A DNA stretch of 64,000 bases from an uncultured Rhodospirillaceae bacterium (GTDB lineage Bacteria; Pseudomonadota; Alphaproteobacteria; Rhodospirillales; Magnetospirillaceae): contig CAIUSV010000040.1 in assembly GCA_903901915.1 (NCBI GenBank), positions 62,001-126,000 on the forward strand, given 5' to 3'. The stretch's first letter is position 1. Each line of letters begins with the position of its first letter. Below the pieces are notes generated by a model. The model saw only the letters and a list, made by a program, of their open reading frames with translations, did not search any database and had not been told where the DNA came from. This document shows, in pieces, positions 20,459 to 28,717 of the stretch. The position numbers and the translations under genes were made by a program.

Positions 20459-21124
20459 CTACCTCGAAGGATCGTTGGGATTGGGGGCTTCAGAGGCGCG
20501 AGGATTCAGCGGCCGCTGGGGGTCGTCCTCGCGCAGGAAAACCAGATGGGGCATGGGCGACAGCGGGTTTTCGATTTTCCAGATATAGACCTTGGCATTA
20601 CCGAACTTGCGGATTTCGGTGGCATTGTTCTCGACCACGTTGGCGTCGGTGGTGATGCGGAACTCACCCTCCATGGTCAGGCCCATCTCGGCCATGATCT
20701 GGGCGTCCGACGGCTTCATGGCATTAGCGTTGATCACGATGACGCCGTTGTCGAGCGAACGCATGGCGATCAGGCGGGCGTCGCGACGGACCAGGGCGAT
20801 GAGTTGCATCCGCTCCAGCCGGCCGGCGCGTTCGTATTCGACGGCAAAGCGGCCCTTGCCCTTGGACTCGACCTTACGGAAGGCGATATCGCGCGCCAGA
20901 TCGCGACGGATGTTCTCAATCCGCTGCGGCTCATCTTCCGGATTGACCTTGTGCTTACGGTAATCATCCAGGATCGGCGCGTAGAGCAGGTCGCCCTTGA
21001 AGCTCAGGGCATAGTCGCCGTAACGCGACAAGCGAAGCTCGCTGCGGAACTTGTCGGGAACGTAGCACGATGACAGCACCGCCAGGGCAGCCAGCACCGC
21101 GCATCGTTTCGCCCATTCACGCAC
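20459..21124 (-). CDS. Putative lipoprotein of unknown function
   Basis: A 221-residue protein with an N-terminal hydrophobic helix and lipobox (AVLAALAVLSSCYVPDKF), so it is probably exported and lipidated near Cys20. The mature part is mixed and charged, has no domain I recognise, and ends in a proline/asparagine-rich tail. GTG 21124 is preferred because it places the signal peptide at the N-terminus and overlaps the mazG stop by eight bases; a longer in-frame extension would put more than 45 unrelated residues before the signal. No function is assigned. Confidence 0.75.
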   Translation of the reverse strand: MREWAKRCAVLAALAVLSSCYVPDKFRSELRLSRYGDYALSFKGDLLYAPILDDYRKHKVNPEDEPQRIENIRRDLARDIAFRKVESKGKGRFAVEYERAGRLERMQLIALVRRDARLIAMRSLDNGVIVINANAMKPSDAQIMAEMGLTMEGEFRITTDANVVENNATEIRKFGNAKVYIWKIENPLSPMPHLVFLREDDPQRPLNPRASEAPNPNDPSR

Positions 21125-21929
21125 CACCCGCGCCTCCCGATTTCTCCAGGCCCTTGGCAGCCTGCCACAGCGATTCCATTTCGTCGAGGGACGCCACCTC
21201 CGGCGAACGGCCGGCGGCACGCAATTCGCTCTCGATATGGCGGAAGCGGCGCTCGAACTTGGCGTTGGCACGCCTCAGGGCGCGTTCCGGGTCGATGTCA
21301 AGCTTGCGCGCCAGATTGACGCAGACGAACAGGACATCACCCATTTCGTCTTCCAACCGGTCGAAGGGGGCGTCGGCGGCGATTTCGTCAGCGATCTCCT
21401 GGGCTTCCTCGGCCAGCTTGTCCAGAATGGTGACCGCTTCGGACCAGTCGAAGCCAACGCGGGCGGCGCGCTTTTGCAATTTCAGCGCCCGTGTCATCGG
21501 TGGCAGGGTGCGGGCTATACCATCGAGAATGCCCGCATCCGCGGCCGATCGGGCGGCGCGCTCCCTGGCCTTGGTCTCTTCCCATGCCTCGGTCTGGCCG
21601 GCGGCATCGCGTCCGTCTGGTTGGCCGAAGACATGGGGGTGGCGACGGACCATCTTGTCGGCGATGGCGGTGGCAACGTCGTCGAAGTCGAAGACGCCCT
21701 GTTCGCCGGCCATGCGGGAATGAAACACCACCTGGAACAGCAGGTCGCCCAATTCGTCGCGAAGCGCCGCCATGTCGCCATGGTCAATGGCGTCGGCGAC
21801 CTCATAGGCCTCCTCGATAGTGAACGGGGCGATGGTCGCGAAGCTTTGGTCCCGATCCCACGGGCAACCATGTTCAGGGTCGCGCAGCCGCGCCATGATG
21901 CCCAGCAGCCGGTCGATGGGGCGGGTCAT
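21117..21929 (-). CDS. mazG: Nucleoside triphosphate pyrophosphohydrolase MazG
   Basis: A 270-residue MazG with two MazG domains. The first has FTIEEAYEVADAI and LRDELGDLLFQVVFHSRM (about 30-75), and the second KLAEEAQEIADEIA and LEDEMGDVLFVCVNLARK (about 165-205). Both carry the EExxE/ExxD metal-binding residues. It hydrolyses NTPs and dNTPs to monophosphates and can lower ppGpp in E. coli. ATG 21929 overlaps the stop of the upstream transglutaminase-like gene, so the two are coupled. Confidence 0.95.
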   Translation of the reverse strand: MTRPIDRLLGIMARLRDPEHGCPWDRDQSFATIAPFTIEEAYEVADAIDHGDMAALRDELGDLLFQVVFHSRMAGEQGVFDFDDVATAIADKMVRRHPHVFGQPDGRDAAGQTEAWEETKARERAARSAADAGILDGIARTLPPMTRALKLQKRAARVGFDWSEAVTILDKLAEEAQEIADEIAADAPFDRLEDEMGDVLFVCVNLARKLDIDPERALRRANAKFERRFRHIESELRAAGRSPEVASLDEMESLWQAAKGLEKSGGAGGA

Positions 21930-22597
21930 GCTTCCGGCGTTGCCTCGGCGGCGAAGTCGGCGTTCCGGCCCCAGGGGTCGTCGACCATCAGAAGAGGGCA
22001 TTTCTCGCGGTACGTCGCGGTGATCACCTCGAAAGGGACATCGGTAAAGCTGCCGCGTTGCTGGACATACTCCATGTGCCGGCGGTCCTGCTTGTCGTAG
22101 GGGTGGAATACTGAATCGGTGCGGCCGTCCCACTCCAGCGGATGGACACCAAATCGCTCGCAGAGCGAGAGGTTGAAGGCCGGGGTCGCCTTCACCCAGA
22201 TGCCGTCGAGCAGAATTTCCGCGAAGGAATGCCAGAAAAAGACATCGCCGCCGTTCAGTTCGATCAATCTGGGAGTGGCGAGGTGGTTGCGTACGTCGGC
22301 GAAACCCAGGCGGGCGGGAATGCCGATGGCCCGGGCGCAGGCCGTCAGCAACGCCGCCTTGGGAATGCAAAAGCCGCTGCCTTTGGCCAAGACGTCCTTG
22401 GCGGAATAGGTCTCGGGATGATTGAAACGGACATAGGGATCGTAGAGTACGCAATCCCGGACCGCGTAATAGAGCCGTAGCGCGGCGTCGCGCTGATCGG
22501 TGGCGCCTTTGGCGGCTTTGCGGGCAAAGGCAACGATGCCGGGATCGTCCGACTGGACGAAACGTGCCGGTGCGAGTGTGGCGGGATCGAGTGTCAT
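21926..22597 (-). CDS. Transglutaminase-like cysteine peptidase domain protein
   Basis: A 223-residue protein with a transglutaminase-like core. The probable nucleophile Cys is in GSGFCIPKAALLTACARA (about 98-115), and the catalytic His in FFWHSFAEILLDGIW. The usual Asp position reads VKATPAFN, as in a bacterial subfamily of unknown substrate. There is no signal peptide, so it is probably cytoplasmic. ATG 22597 gives MTLDPATLAPARF; the longer in-frame reading adds a low-quality leader. It is coupled to mazG by an ATGA overlap. Confidence 0.75.
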   Translation of the reverse strand: MTLDPATLAPARFVQSDDPGIVAFARKAAKGATDQRDAALRLYYAVRDCVLYDPYVRFNHPETYSAKDVLAKGSGFCIPKAALLTACARAIGIPARLGFADVRNHLATPRLIELNGGDVFFWHSFAEILLDGIWVKATPAFNLSLCERFGVHPLEWDGRTDSVFHPYDKQDRRHMEYVQQRGSFTDVPFEVITATYREKCPLLMVDDPWGRNADFAAEATPEA

Positions 22598-22741
22598 GCT
22601 GTTTCCGGTTCGGATGTGGTCGGACCACAGCATAGCAGCGGTAGCCGGATGGGCAAACGGTATGGCGGCCCTAGCCGGCGCCGATGACGGGGAATGGTCG
22701 AATGGCTGTCGCTCCACGCCCAGCTGTTCCCGGTGCGCCCT

Positions 22742-23389
22742 TTAGCTGAACGCGGCCTCGGTCTCGGTCTCGCGGACGATATCGATGAGCCGGAGCAGAA
22801 TGTCCGGCTCCTGGGCGCCGGCCAGGGCGTAGGTGCCGTCGAGAATCAGGCAAGGCACGCCATTGACCCCCAACCGGTGGGCGCGGCTGTTTTCGGCCAG
22901 CACCGCGGCCGAGTCGATGTCGGAATCGAGATAGCGGCGGGTGTCGGCACGGTCGAGACCGCACTGTACGCCGATCTCGGCCAGCACCCCGTTGTCGCCG
23001 ATATCGATGCCCTGGATGAAATAGGCGCGGTACAGCGCCTCGACCACATCGCTCTCGCAACCGATGCCGGCGGCAAAGCGGATCAGCCTATGGGAATTCA
23101 GTGTATTGGGTGTGCGGCCGATACGCTCGAAATCGAATTCGATGCCTTCTGCCTGGCCCGCCGCCGTCACTGCGGCGTGAACCCTGAGTACCCGCGCCGG
23201 TCCGCCGAACTTGCGGTCGAGATAGGCCGCACGATCGACACCTTCCGGCGGCAGGTCGGGATTGAGCAGGAACGGCTGCCAACGGATGACGGGCCGGGTG
23301 TCGGGCCGAAGCGCCAACGCGCGGTCCAACCGGCGCTTGCCTACGTAACACCATGGACAGACAGTATCGAAGACGTACTCGATCCTCAC
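22742..23389 (-). CDS. DsbA family oxidoreductase (FrnE / 2-hydroxychromene isomerase-like)
   Basis: A 215-residue thioredoxin-fold protein of the DsbA/FrnE clade. It starts RIEYVFDTVCPWCYVGKRRL with a CPWC active site (about residues 11-14). It has the helical insertion and a late cis-Pro loop LGVNGVPCLILDG. No signal peptide is present, which fits cytoplasmic FrnE-like oxidoreductases rather than periplasmic DsbA. GTG 23389 lies eight bases after the stop of the GGDEF-like gene, with AGGTGA as a likely ribosome site, so both belong to one transcript. Confidence 0.85.
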   Translation of the reverse strand: MRIEYVFDTVCPWCYVGKRRLDRALALRPDTRPVIRWQPFLLNPDLPPEGVDRAAYLDRKFGGPARVLRVHAAVTAAGQAEGIEFDFERIGRTPNTLNSHRLIRFAAGIGCESDVVEALYRAYFIQGIDIGDNGVLAEIGVQCGLDRADTRRYLDSDIDSAAVLAENSRAHRLGVNGVPCLILDGTYALAGAQEPDILLRLIDIVRETETEAAFS

Positions 23390-23397
23390 CGTGTCAC

Positions 23398-24699
23398 CTA
23401 TTTCGCCCGAGCACGGGCCAGCAGGCTTTCCAGGGTGTCGTCGGCCTTGATATCGCTGCTGCCCACCTGGACCCAGACCTTGACCGGCTGATAGACCTCG
23501 CGCACCGCGAAATCGGTATAGGCGAGTACGCCGGCGATACGGTGCATCACCACCTCGGCCTCGGCCAAGGGGGTATCGGGCAGCACGACGCAGAACTCGT
23601 TCTTGGCGTAAAGCGCAGTGATATCCTCTGCCCGCAACAGACCGGTGATCCACTGCCCCAGTTGCTGCGACAGATGCTCGGCGGCGTCGTCGCCGAAATG
23701 GTCGCGCACACCCTCGATGTTGGGAATGTAGAAAAATACCACAGCAAGATGGCGGTTATGCGCCTTGGCGATGGCGAGGCGCTTTTCCAGGTATTTTTCC
23801 AGGAAGGGGCGCCCGTATACCCCGGTGAGAGGATCGCGGGTCGCTTCCTTCAGGCTCTCGAACAGGGCGGCGCGAATACTCCAGCGCAGTTGCTGGCGTC
23901 GCACCATGGTCAGCACCGATGCCCTGAGGATACCCGAGTCCAATGGCCGGATCAAAACCCGACTGGCGCCACGGCGATAGACTTCGACGGTATCGACCGC
24001 CTTATCGACCACCATGACCATCGGCAGGTTGAACAGCCTGGGATTATTGCGAACCTGGGAGGAGAAGGCCAGGAACCCCTCGATGTCGCCATCGGTGGTG
24101 ACCACGGCGGCGTCGAAGTTGCGGCTTTCCAGCAGACTTTCCGCGTCATACAGGTTGGCGCTGGTGACCACGTCGGCGGACGCGCCCAGCATCGCCCCGA
24201 CGCCGTCGCGATCGGTTCCCACCACCAGGATGGCGGGATGGCTGCCCTCGGGAGCAACAGCACGGCTGCATGCCTTGACCCCGAAGACGGCGGCGGCGGC
24301 CGACCGTTCGCGCAGTTCACCGTGCATGACCGCCAGACGCACCAGCGGCCGCAGCCGGGCCAGCATCTCGACATCGCCGTAATCCCAGCACACCAAGTCG
24401 TCGAGGCCGGCGTCGAGGACCTCGCCCGCCTGATCGGAGCGCACCTTGTCGGTCAGCACCACCACCGGAATGTCGGCACATTCGGGATCGCGCTTCAGCG
24501 CCGCGCCCAACGCAACCGGATCATCCCCGACGTCGCCGACCAGGACCAGATCGGGATGCTCGGCCCGGACATGAGCGGCAACCTGCTCGGCGGTCGCGGC
24601 GAAGGTGGCATGGTAGCCGTTGTGCGACAGCCGGGCGATAAGCGCATCGGCGGCGGATTTGTCGGCATGGGCGACGAGAACGTTGGCCAGGCGGATCAT
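23398..24699 (-). CDS. REC-REC-GGDEF protein with degenerate catalytic motif (PleD/PopA-like)
   Basis: A 433-residue protein with PleD architecture: two receiver-like domains (about 5-125 and 155-270) and a C-terminal GGDEF-like domain (about 280-433). The GGDEF signature is AKNEF (365-369), and the upstream DxDxFKxxND segment reads FYIPNIEGVRDHFGDD, so substrate and metal residues are missing and cyclase activity is unlikely. The inhibitory site RxxD is kept as RAED (356-359) at the correct five-residue spacing, so it may bind c-di-GMP as a receptor. The receivers are also atypical: VAHAD lacks the normal acidic pair, and the phosphoacceptor region reads LVLVGDVGDD. Upstream of the DsbA-like gene. 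Confidence 0.85.
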   Translation of the reverse strand: MIRLANVLVAHADKSAADALIARLSHNGYHATFAATAEQVAAHVRAEHPDLVLVGDVGDDPVALGAALKRDPECADIPVVVLTDKVRSDQAGEVLDAGLDDLVCWDYGDVEMLARLRPLVRLAVMHGELRERSAAAAVFGVKACSRAVAPEGSHPAILVVGTDRDGVGAMLGASADVVTSANLYDAESLLESRNFDAAVVTTDGDIEGFLAFSSQVRNNPRLFNLPMVMVVDKAVDTVEVYRRGASRVLIRPLDSGILRASVLTMVRRQQLRWSIRAALFESLKEATRDPLTGVYGRPFLEKYLEKRLAIAKAHNRHLAVVFFYIPNIEGVRDHFGDDAAEHLSQQLGQWITGLLRAEDITALYAKNEFCVVLPDTPLAEAEVVMHRIAGVLAYTDFAVREVYQPVKVWVQVGSSDIKADDTLESLLARARAK

Positions 24700-24761
24700 A
24701 CGGCGCTAACCTCATCCACGAAGGGGTGATTTCCAGCATAATACGGTTTGCCACCTTCCAT

Positions 24762-24781
24762 AAGGGGTAACTCCCCTTTTT
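24762..24781 (+). terminator. Small hairpin with T run upstream of livJ
   Basis: AAGGGG and CCCCTT form a six-pair stem around TAACT, followed by five Ts, 31 bases before the livJ start. It could be a terminator for rightward transcripts entering the gap, or an attenuator in the livJ leader. Confidence 0.4.
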
Positions 24782-24812
24782 CATCGGTGTGCCCGCAACT
24801 TGGAGGTAAAGA

Positions 24813-26051
24813 ATGCCGGTTTCCCGTTTCCCGTTCGTCAGCCGCAGAGATTTTCTCGCCGGCACCGCCGCCGGTGCCGCGGCCCTCGGCGTCGGCGGAA
24901 GTTTGCGCCCGGCCCGGGCCGCCCAACCGCTCAAGGTCGGCCTGTTGCTGCCGCTGTCGGGGTCGCTGGCGCGGGAAGGGCAAAGCTGCAAGCGGGGTGC
25001 CGACGTCACTCCGGCGCTGATGGCGGATCTGGGCATGCCCGTCCAACTGATGATCGCCGACACCGAGACCAATCTCGACACCGCTCGCACCCGGGCGGAA
25101 AAGCTGATCGCCGACGGCGCCGAAGTGCTGATCGGCGCCTTCGAATCGGCCCAGACCCTGGCTGTGGCCCAGGTCTGTGAACAGCGCGGCGTGCCGCTGG
25201 TGATCAACATCGCCGCCGCGCCCAACATCACCGAGCAGGGCTTCAAGACGGTGTTCCGCAATTTTCCGACCGCGCCGCGCCTCGTCACCGAGGGACTGGC
25301 GCTGATGAAGGAAATGTTCAAGACCAGCGGCACCACCCCGTCCAAGGCGGTGTTCATGCACAACAACGACACCTTCGGCACCGCCATGGCCGGCGCCGTC
25401 GGCAAGCTGTTCCCCACGCTGGAGATGCCGTTTCCCATCGTCGAGACCATTTCCTATGACGGCGCCGCCCGCGACCTTGCCGTCGAGGTCGGCAAGGCCA
25501 AGGCCACCGGCGCCGATCTGCTGATCCTGGTCGCCCACGGCGAGGATTCCATCAAGGTCATCCGCGAGATGGTCAAGCAGCGGTTCGAGCCCAAGGCGGT
25601 GGTGTCGCCGGGCAGCCCCGGCATGTACGAGGTCCAGTTCTACAAGACGCTGGGGAAATACGCGGATTACTCCCTCACCAACCTGCCGTGGATCAATCCC
25701 CACACCAAGATGTCCCAGGCCCTGCTGACCGCGTTCGGCAAGGCCTATCCCGATGCGCTGTTCGAGATGAACGTCGGCTTTACCTTCGAGGCGATCCTAA
25801 TCGCCGCCGACGCGGCCCGCCGGGCCGGAAGCACTAACCCCAAGGCTTTGCTGGACGTGTTGCCCACCACCAACATCGCCGATCATGTGATGATCGGCGG
25901 CCCCATCGTCTTCGATGCCAAAGGCCAGAACACCAATACCCGTTCGGCCACCATCCAGAATTTCGGCGGCAGGCCGAAGGTGGTGTTTCCTGCCGAAGCC
26001 GCCGAAGCAAGGGTGGTATTCCCCGCTCCGGGCTGGCAACAGCGGGGCTGA
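24813..26051 (+). CDS. livJ: Branched-chain amino-acid-type ABC transporter substrate-binding protein
   Basis: A 412-residue periplasmic binding protein of the Leu/Ile/Val family (type I fold). The N-terminus carries a twin-arginine signal, SRRDFLAGTAAGAAALGVGG, with probable cleavage after ARA near residue 33, so it may be exported folded by Tat. The mature start LKVGLLLPLSGSLAREGQ and the GAFESAQTLAVAQ and VNIAAAPNITEQGFKT segments match the family. Ligand specificity is open: such proteins also bind amides, urea or aromatic acids. It is followed by a strong terminator before the permease genes. Confidence 0.88.
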   Translation: MPVSRFPFVSRRDFLAGTAAGAAALGVGGSLRPARAAQPLKVGLLLPLSGSLAREGQSCKRGADVTPALMADLGMPVQLMIADTETNLDTARTRAEKLIADGAEVLIGAFESAQTLAVAQVCEQRGVPLVINIAAAPNITEQGFKTVFRNFPTAPRLVTEGLALMKEMFKTSGTTPSKAVFMHNNDTFGTAMAGAVGKLFPTLEMPFPIVETISYDGAARDLAVEVGKAKATGADLLILVAHGEDSIKVIREMVKQRFEPKAVVSPGSPGMYEVQFYKTLGKYADYSLTNLPWINPHTKMSQALLTAFGKAYPDALFEMNVGFTFEAILIAADAARRAGSTNPKALLDVLPTTNIADHVMIGGPIVFDAKGQNTNTRSATIQNFGGRPKVVFPAEAAEARVVFPAPGWQQRG

Positions 26052-26065
26052 TGCGGTAAAAGCAC

Positions 26066-26105
26066 CGGCCGTTCCGGATCCGACACCGGAGCGGCCGTCT
26101 TTTTC
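26066..26105 (+). terminator. Rho-independent terminator between livJ and livH
   Basis: CGGCCGTTCCGG (26066-26077) pairs with CCGGAGCGGCCG (26086-26097), 12 pairs with one G-T wobble, followed by TCTTTTT. Partial readthrough would give more binding protein than permease, a common design for ABC importers. Confidence 0.8.
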
Positions 26106-26127
26106 CTGATCGGCCAGTACTGCGCAG

Positions 26128-26994
26128 ATGTCCATCGACCTTGCCAATCAGATCGTCACCGGCATTTTGACCGGGCTGGTATACAGTCTGATGGCTCTAG
26201 GGCTGTCGGTGATTTTCGGAGTGGTGCGGGTGGTCAACTTCGCCCATGGCGAGATGACGGCCCTGGCGATGTACGCTGCTTGGGCGCTTGCCACCTGGCT
26301 CGATCTCGATCCGCTGCTGGGGATGCCGCTGATCGCCCTGGTCATGTTCGGCTGCGGCTATCTGCTGCAACGGGGGCTGATCGACAGCTTCATCGCCAAA
26401 CCTGAACATATGCAATTCATCCTGCTGGTCAGTCTGGCCATCATCATGGTCAACGGTTCGCTGCTGGCCTTCGGTCCCGACGCCCACGGAGTGCAGGTTT
26501 CCTATGGCTTCGACACCTACGAGATGGGGCCGCTGCTGGTTGACAAGGTCCGCCTGCTGGCGGCGGCGGCATCGCTGGCCTTCTCTTTGGCGCTGATGGT
26601 GTTCTTTCGCCGGAGCAAGACCGGCAAGGCGATCCGCGCCTGCGCCGACAATCTGGTGGGCGCGAGGGTAATCGGCCTCGACGTCAGACGACTTTATGCC
26701 GTCACCTTCGGCATCGGCACCGCCTGTGTCGGCGCCGCCGGGGCACTGCTGTCCATGTTGATCGACGTGATGCCCCCGACCGGGCCGGAGCTGACCCTGC
26801 TGGCCTTCATCATCGTCATCGTCGGCGGGTTGGGCAGCATGACCGGCGCCCTGTTGGGGGGCGTGCTGATCGGCGTGTCCGAAGTGCTGGCGGGCTATTT
26901 CCTGATGCCGTCCATGAAAAGCATGTTCAGCTTCGCCATCTTGATCGTGGTGCTGGTGGCTCGCCCCCAAGGGTTGCTGGGGGGGCGCAAATGA
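26128..26994 (+). CDS. livH: Branched-chain amino-acid-type ABC permease LivH
   Basis: A 288-residue inner membrane permease with about eight helices. It begins IDLANQIVTGILTGLVYSL and contains GLSVIFGVVRVVNFAHGEM, the LivH signature, and late IVIVGGLGSMTGALLGGVLIG, the cytoplasmic coupling segment that contacts the ATPases. It forms a heterodimer with LivM. It starts after the terminator at 26066-26105 and overlaps livM by ATGA. Confidence 0.92.
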   Translation: MSIDLANQIVTGILTGLVYSLMALGLSVIFGVVRVVNFAHGEMTALAMYAAWALATWLDLDPLLGMPLIALVMFGCGYLLQRGLIDSFIAKPEHMQFILLVSLAIIMVNGSLLAFGPDAHGVQVSYGFDTYEMGPLLVDKVRLLAAAASLAFSLALMVFFRRSKTGKAIRACADNLVGARVIGLDVRRLYAVTFGIGTACVGAAGALLSMLIDVMPPTGPELTLLAFIIVIVGGLGSMTGALLGGVLIGVSEVLAGYFLMPSMKSMFSFAILIVVLVARPQGLLGGRK

Positions 26995-27980
26995 GGCGGC
27001 GGATCGCCCTGCTGGCGCTGCTGAGCGCCTTTGTTCTGGCGCCTCTGGCCGCTGGCCCCTACCTGCTGTCGGTGCTGGTGGTGGTGATGTACATGGCCTA
27101 TCTCGGTCAGGCATGGAACATCATGATGGGATTCGCCGGCCAGCTTTCGCTGGGTCACAGCCTCTACGGCGGCTTGGGCGCCTATGTCACGGCGGCGCTG
27201 TTCGTCAACTGGGGCGTGCCGGCCGTGCTGGGGCTGCCGGCGGGTATCGCGGTAGCGGTGGCGGCGGGGGCGGTGGTGGGGGCGCTGGGATTCCGCTTCG
27301 GGGTCAAGGGAGTGTACTTCGCCCTGCTGACCATAGCCTTTGCCGAATTCACCCGGGTGCTGTTCGAGCATATTCCGTCGCTGGGCGGCACCGGCGGCTT
27401 GTTCCTGCCGGTGGGCAGCCGGGACGGCGTCGATCTGTTGCGGCTGCGCGGCCATCCACTGATGTTCTACTACCTGATCCTGGCCATGGCGGTGGGGGCA
27501 TTCCTGCTGTGCCGCCGGCTGCTGGCCTGCCGTATCGGCTATCAATGGCTGGCGGTACGCGAGGACCAGGAGGCAGCCCAGGCCCTGGGAATCAATGTGT
27601 TCCGCGCAAAACTCGCCGCCGTCATGCTGTCGGCCGGGTTGACGGCGGCCGGCGGCGTGTTCTTCGCCTTTTACTACAACACCCTGTTTCCCACACAGGC
27701 CTTCGGCATGGGGCGGTCCATCGACATTATCCTGGCGCCCATCGTCGGTGGACTGGGGACGCTGTTCGGACCGATCCTGGGAGCGTTGATCCTGACGCCG
27801 CTGGGCGAGTTGATCACCTGGGGGACCGAGGCTCTGGGATTCAAGGCCGCCGGCCTGAAGCAGCTTTGCTATGGCCTGTCGCTGCTGGCCATCGTCAAGT
27901 TCCTGCCCGACGGGGTGTGGCCGTGGCTGCGCCGTCGTATCGGCTTCGACCCGGCGGATGATGAGGAGGAGGGGACTTGA
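26991..27980 (+). CDS. livM: Branched-chain amino-acid-type ABC permease LivM
   Basis: A 329-residue permease with about nine helices. The LivM signature is LGQAWNIMMGFAGQLSLGHS (about 38-57), with GVKGVYFALLTIAFAEFTRV and IDIILAPIVGGLGTLFGPILG, the EAA-like coupling loop. It pairs with LivH in the inner membrane. The start overlaps livH (ATGA) and the end overlaps the TTG of livG (TTGA), so the four genes are translationally chained. Confidence 0.92.
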   Translation: MRRRIALLALLSAFVLAPLAAGPYLLSVLVVVMYMAYLGQAWNIMMGFAGQLSLGHSLYGGLGAYVTAALFVNWGVPAVLGLPAGIAVAVAAGAVVGALGFRFGVKGVYFALLTIAFAEFTRVLFEHIPSLGGTGGLFLPVGSRDGVDLLRLRGHPLMFYYLILAMAVGAFLLCRRLLACRIGYQWLAVREDQEAAQALGINVFRAKLAAVMLSAGLTAAGGVFFAFYYNTLFPTQAFGMGRSIDIILAPIVGGLGTLFGPILGALILTPLGELITWGTEALGFKAAGLKQLCYGLSLLAIVKFLPDGVWPWLRRRIGFDPADDEEEGT

Positions 27981-28717
27981 CCGCGCCATCCCCTCTGCTT
28001 CTGGTCGAGAACCTGGTCAAAAATTTTCGCGGCTTGCGGGCGGTCGATGGCGTGTCGTTCCAAGTCAATGCCGGCGATATCGTCGCGCTGATCGGCCCAA
28101 ACGGTGCAGGAAAAACAACTGTTTTCAATATGATCGCAGGATCTCTTCAACCTGATGCCGGCCGTATCGAGCTGGCGGGGCGGTCGTTGGCGGGGCTGCG
28201 TCCCGATCAGGTCTGCCGCGCCGGAGTGGGCAGAACCTTTCAATTGGTCAAGCCGTTCGGCAACATCTCCGTTGAAGAGAATGTGGTGATCGGCGCCCTG
28301 CGCTGGACCGGCGATGTGGCCGAAGCGCGGCGGCTGGCGCGCGAAGTGCTGGACTTGCTGGGGCTGGCCGACAAGCGGCGGTTGCCCGCCCGCAGCCTGA
28401 CACTGCCCGACCGCAAGTGCCTGGAGGTGGCCCGCGCCCTGGCGACCCGGCCGAAACTGCTGCTGCTCGACGAGGTGATGGCCGGGCTGAGGCCGGCGGA
28501 AACCGACCGCATGGTGGCGATTTTCCAGCGCCTCAACCGGGACTCCGGCCTGACCATCGTGTTGATCGAACACGTCATGCGCGCCGTGATGGCGCTGTCG
28601 CATCGGGTAGTCGTGATCAACTCCGGTAAGCCTGTGTGCGAAGGCGGTCCGGCCGAGGTGGTCCGCGATCCTCGTGTCCTGGAATGCTATCTGGGCGAGG
28701 AGGCTGCCCGATGCTGA
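27977..28717 (+). CDS. livG: ABC transporter ATP-binding protein LivG
   Basis: A 246-residue ATPase. It has Walker A GPNGAGKTT, Q loop VKPFGNISVEENV and Walker B LLLLDEVMAGL, with H loop LIEHVMRAVMAL. The signature motif is SLTLPDRKCLEVARAL, deviating from the usual LSGGQ/LPYGQQ form. It probably drives import with LivF. The start is TTG 27977, overlapping the livM stop and preceded by GAGGAGGGG; the TTG is fixed by the conserved LLLVENLVKNFRGLRAV start. The deviating signature may be worth verifying. Confidence 0.9.
   Translation: MTAPSPLLLVENLVKNFRGLRAVDGVSFQVNAGDIVALIGPNGAGKTTVFNMIAGSLQPDAGRIELAGRSLAGLRPDQVCRAGVGRTFQLVKPFGNISVEENVVIGALRWTGDVAEARRLAREVLDLLGLADKRRLPARSLTLPDRKCLEVARALATRPKLLLLDEVMAGLRPAETDRMVAIFQRLNRDSGLTIVLIEHVMRAVMALSHRVVVINSGKPVCEGGPAEVVRDPRVLECYLGEEAARC

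Noticed and set aside
23390-23653. In-frame extension upstream of the DsbA-like gene
   Set aside because: It would overlap the 3' end of the GGDEF-like gene by about 255 bases, while GTG 23389 has a good ribosome site and starts at the conserved beta strand.
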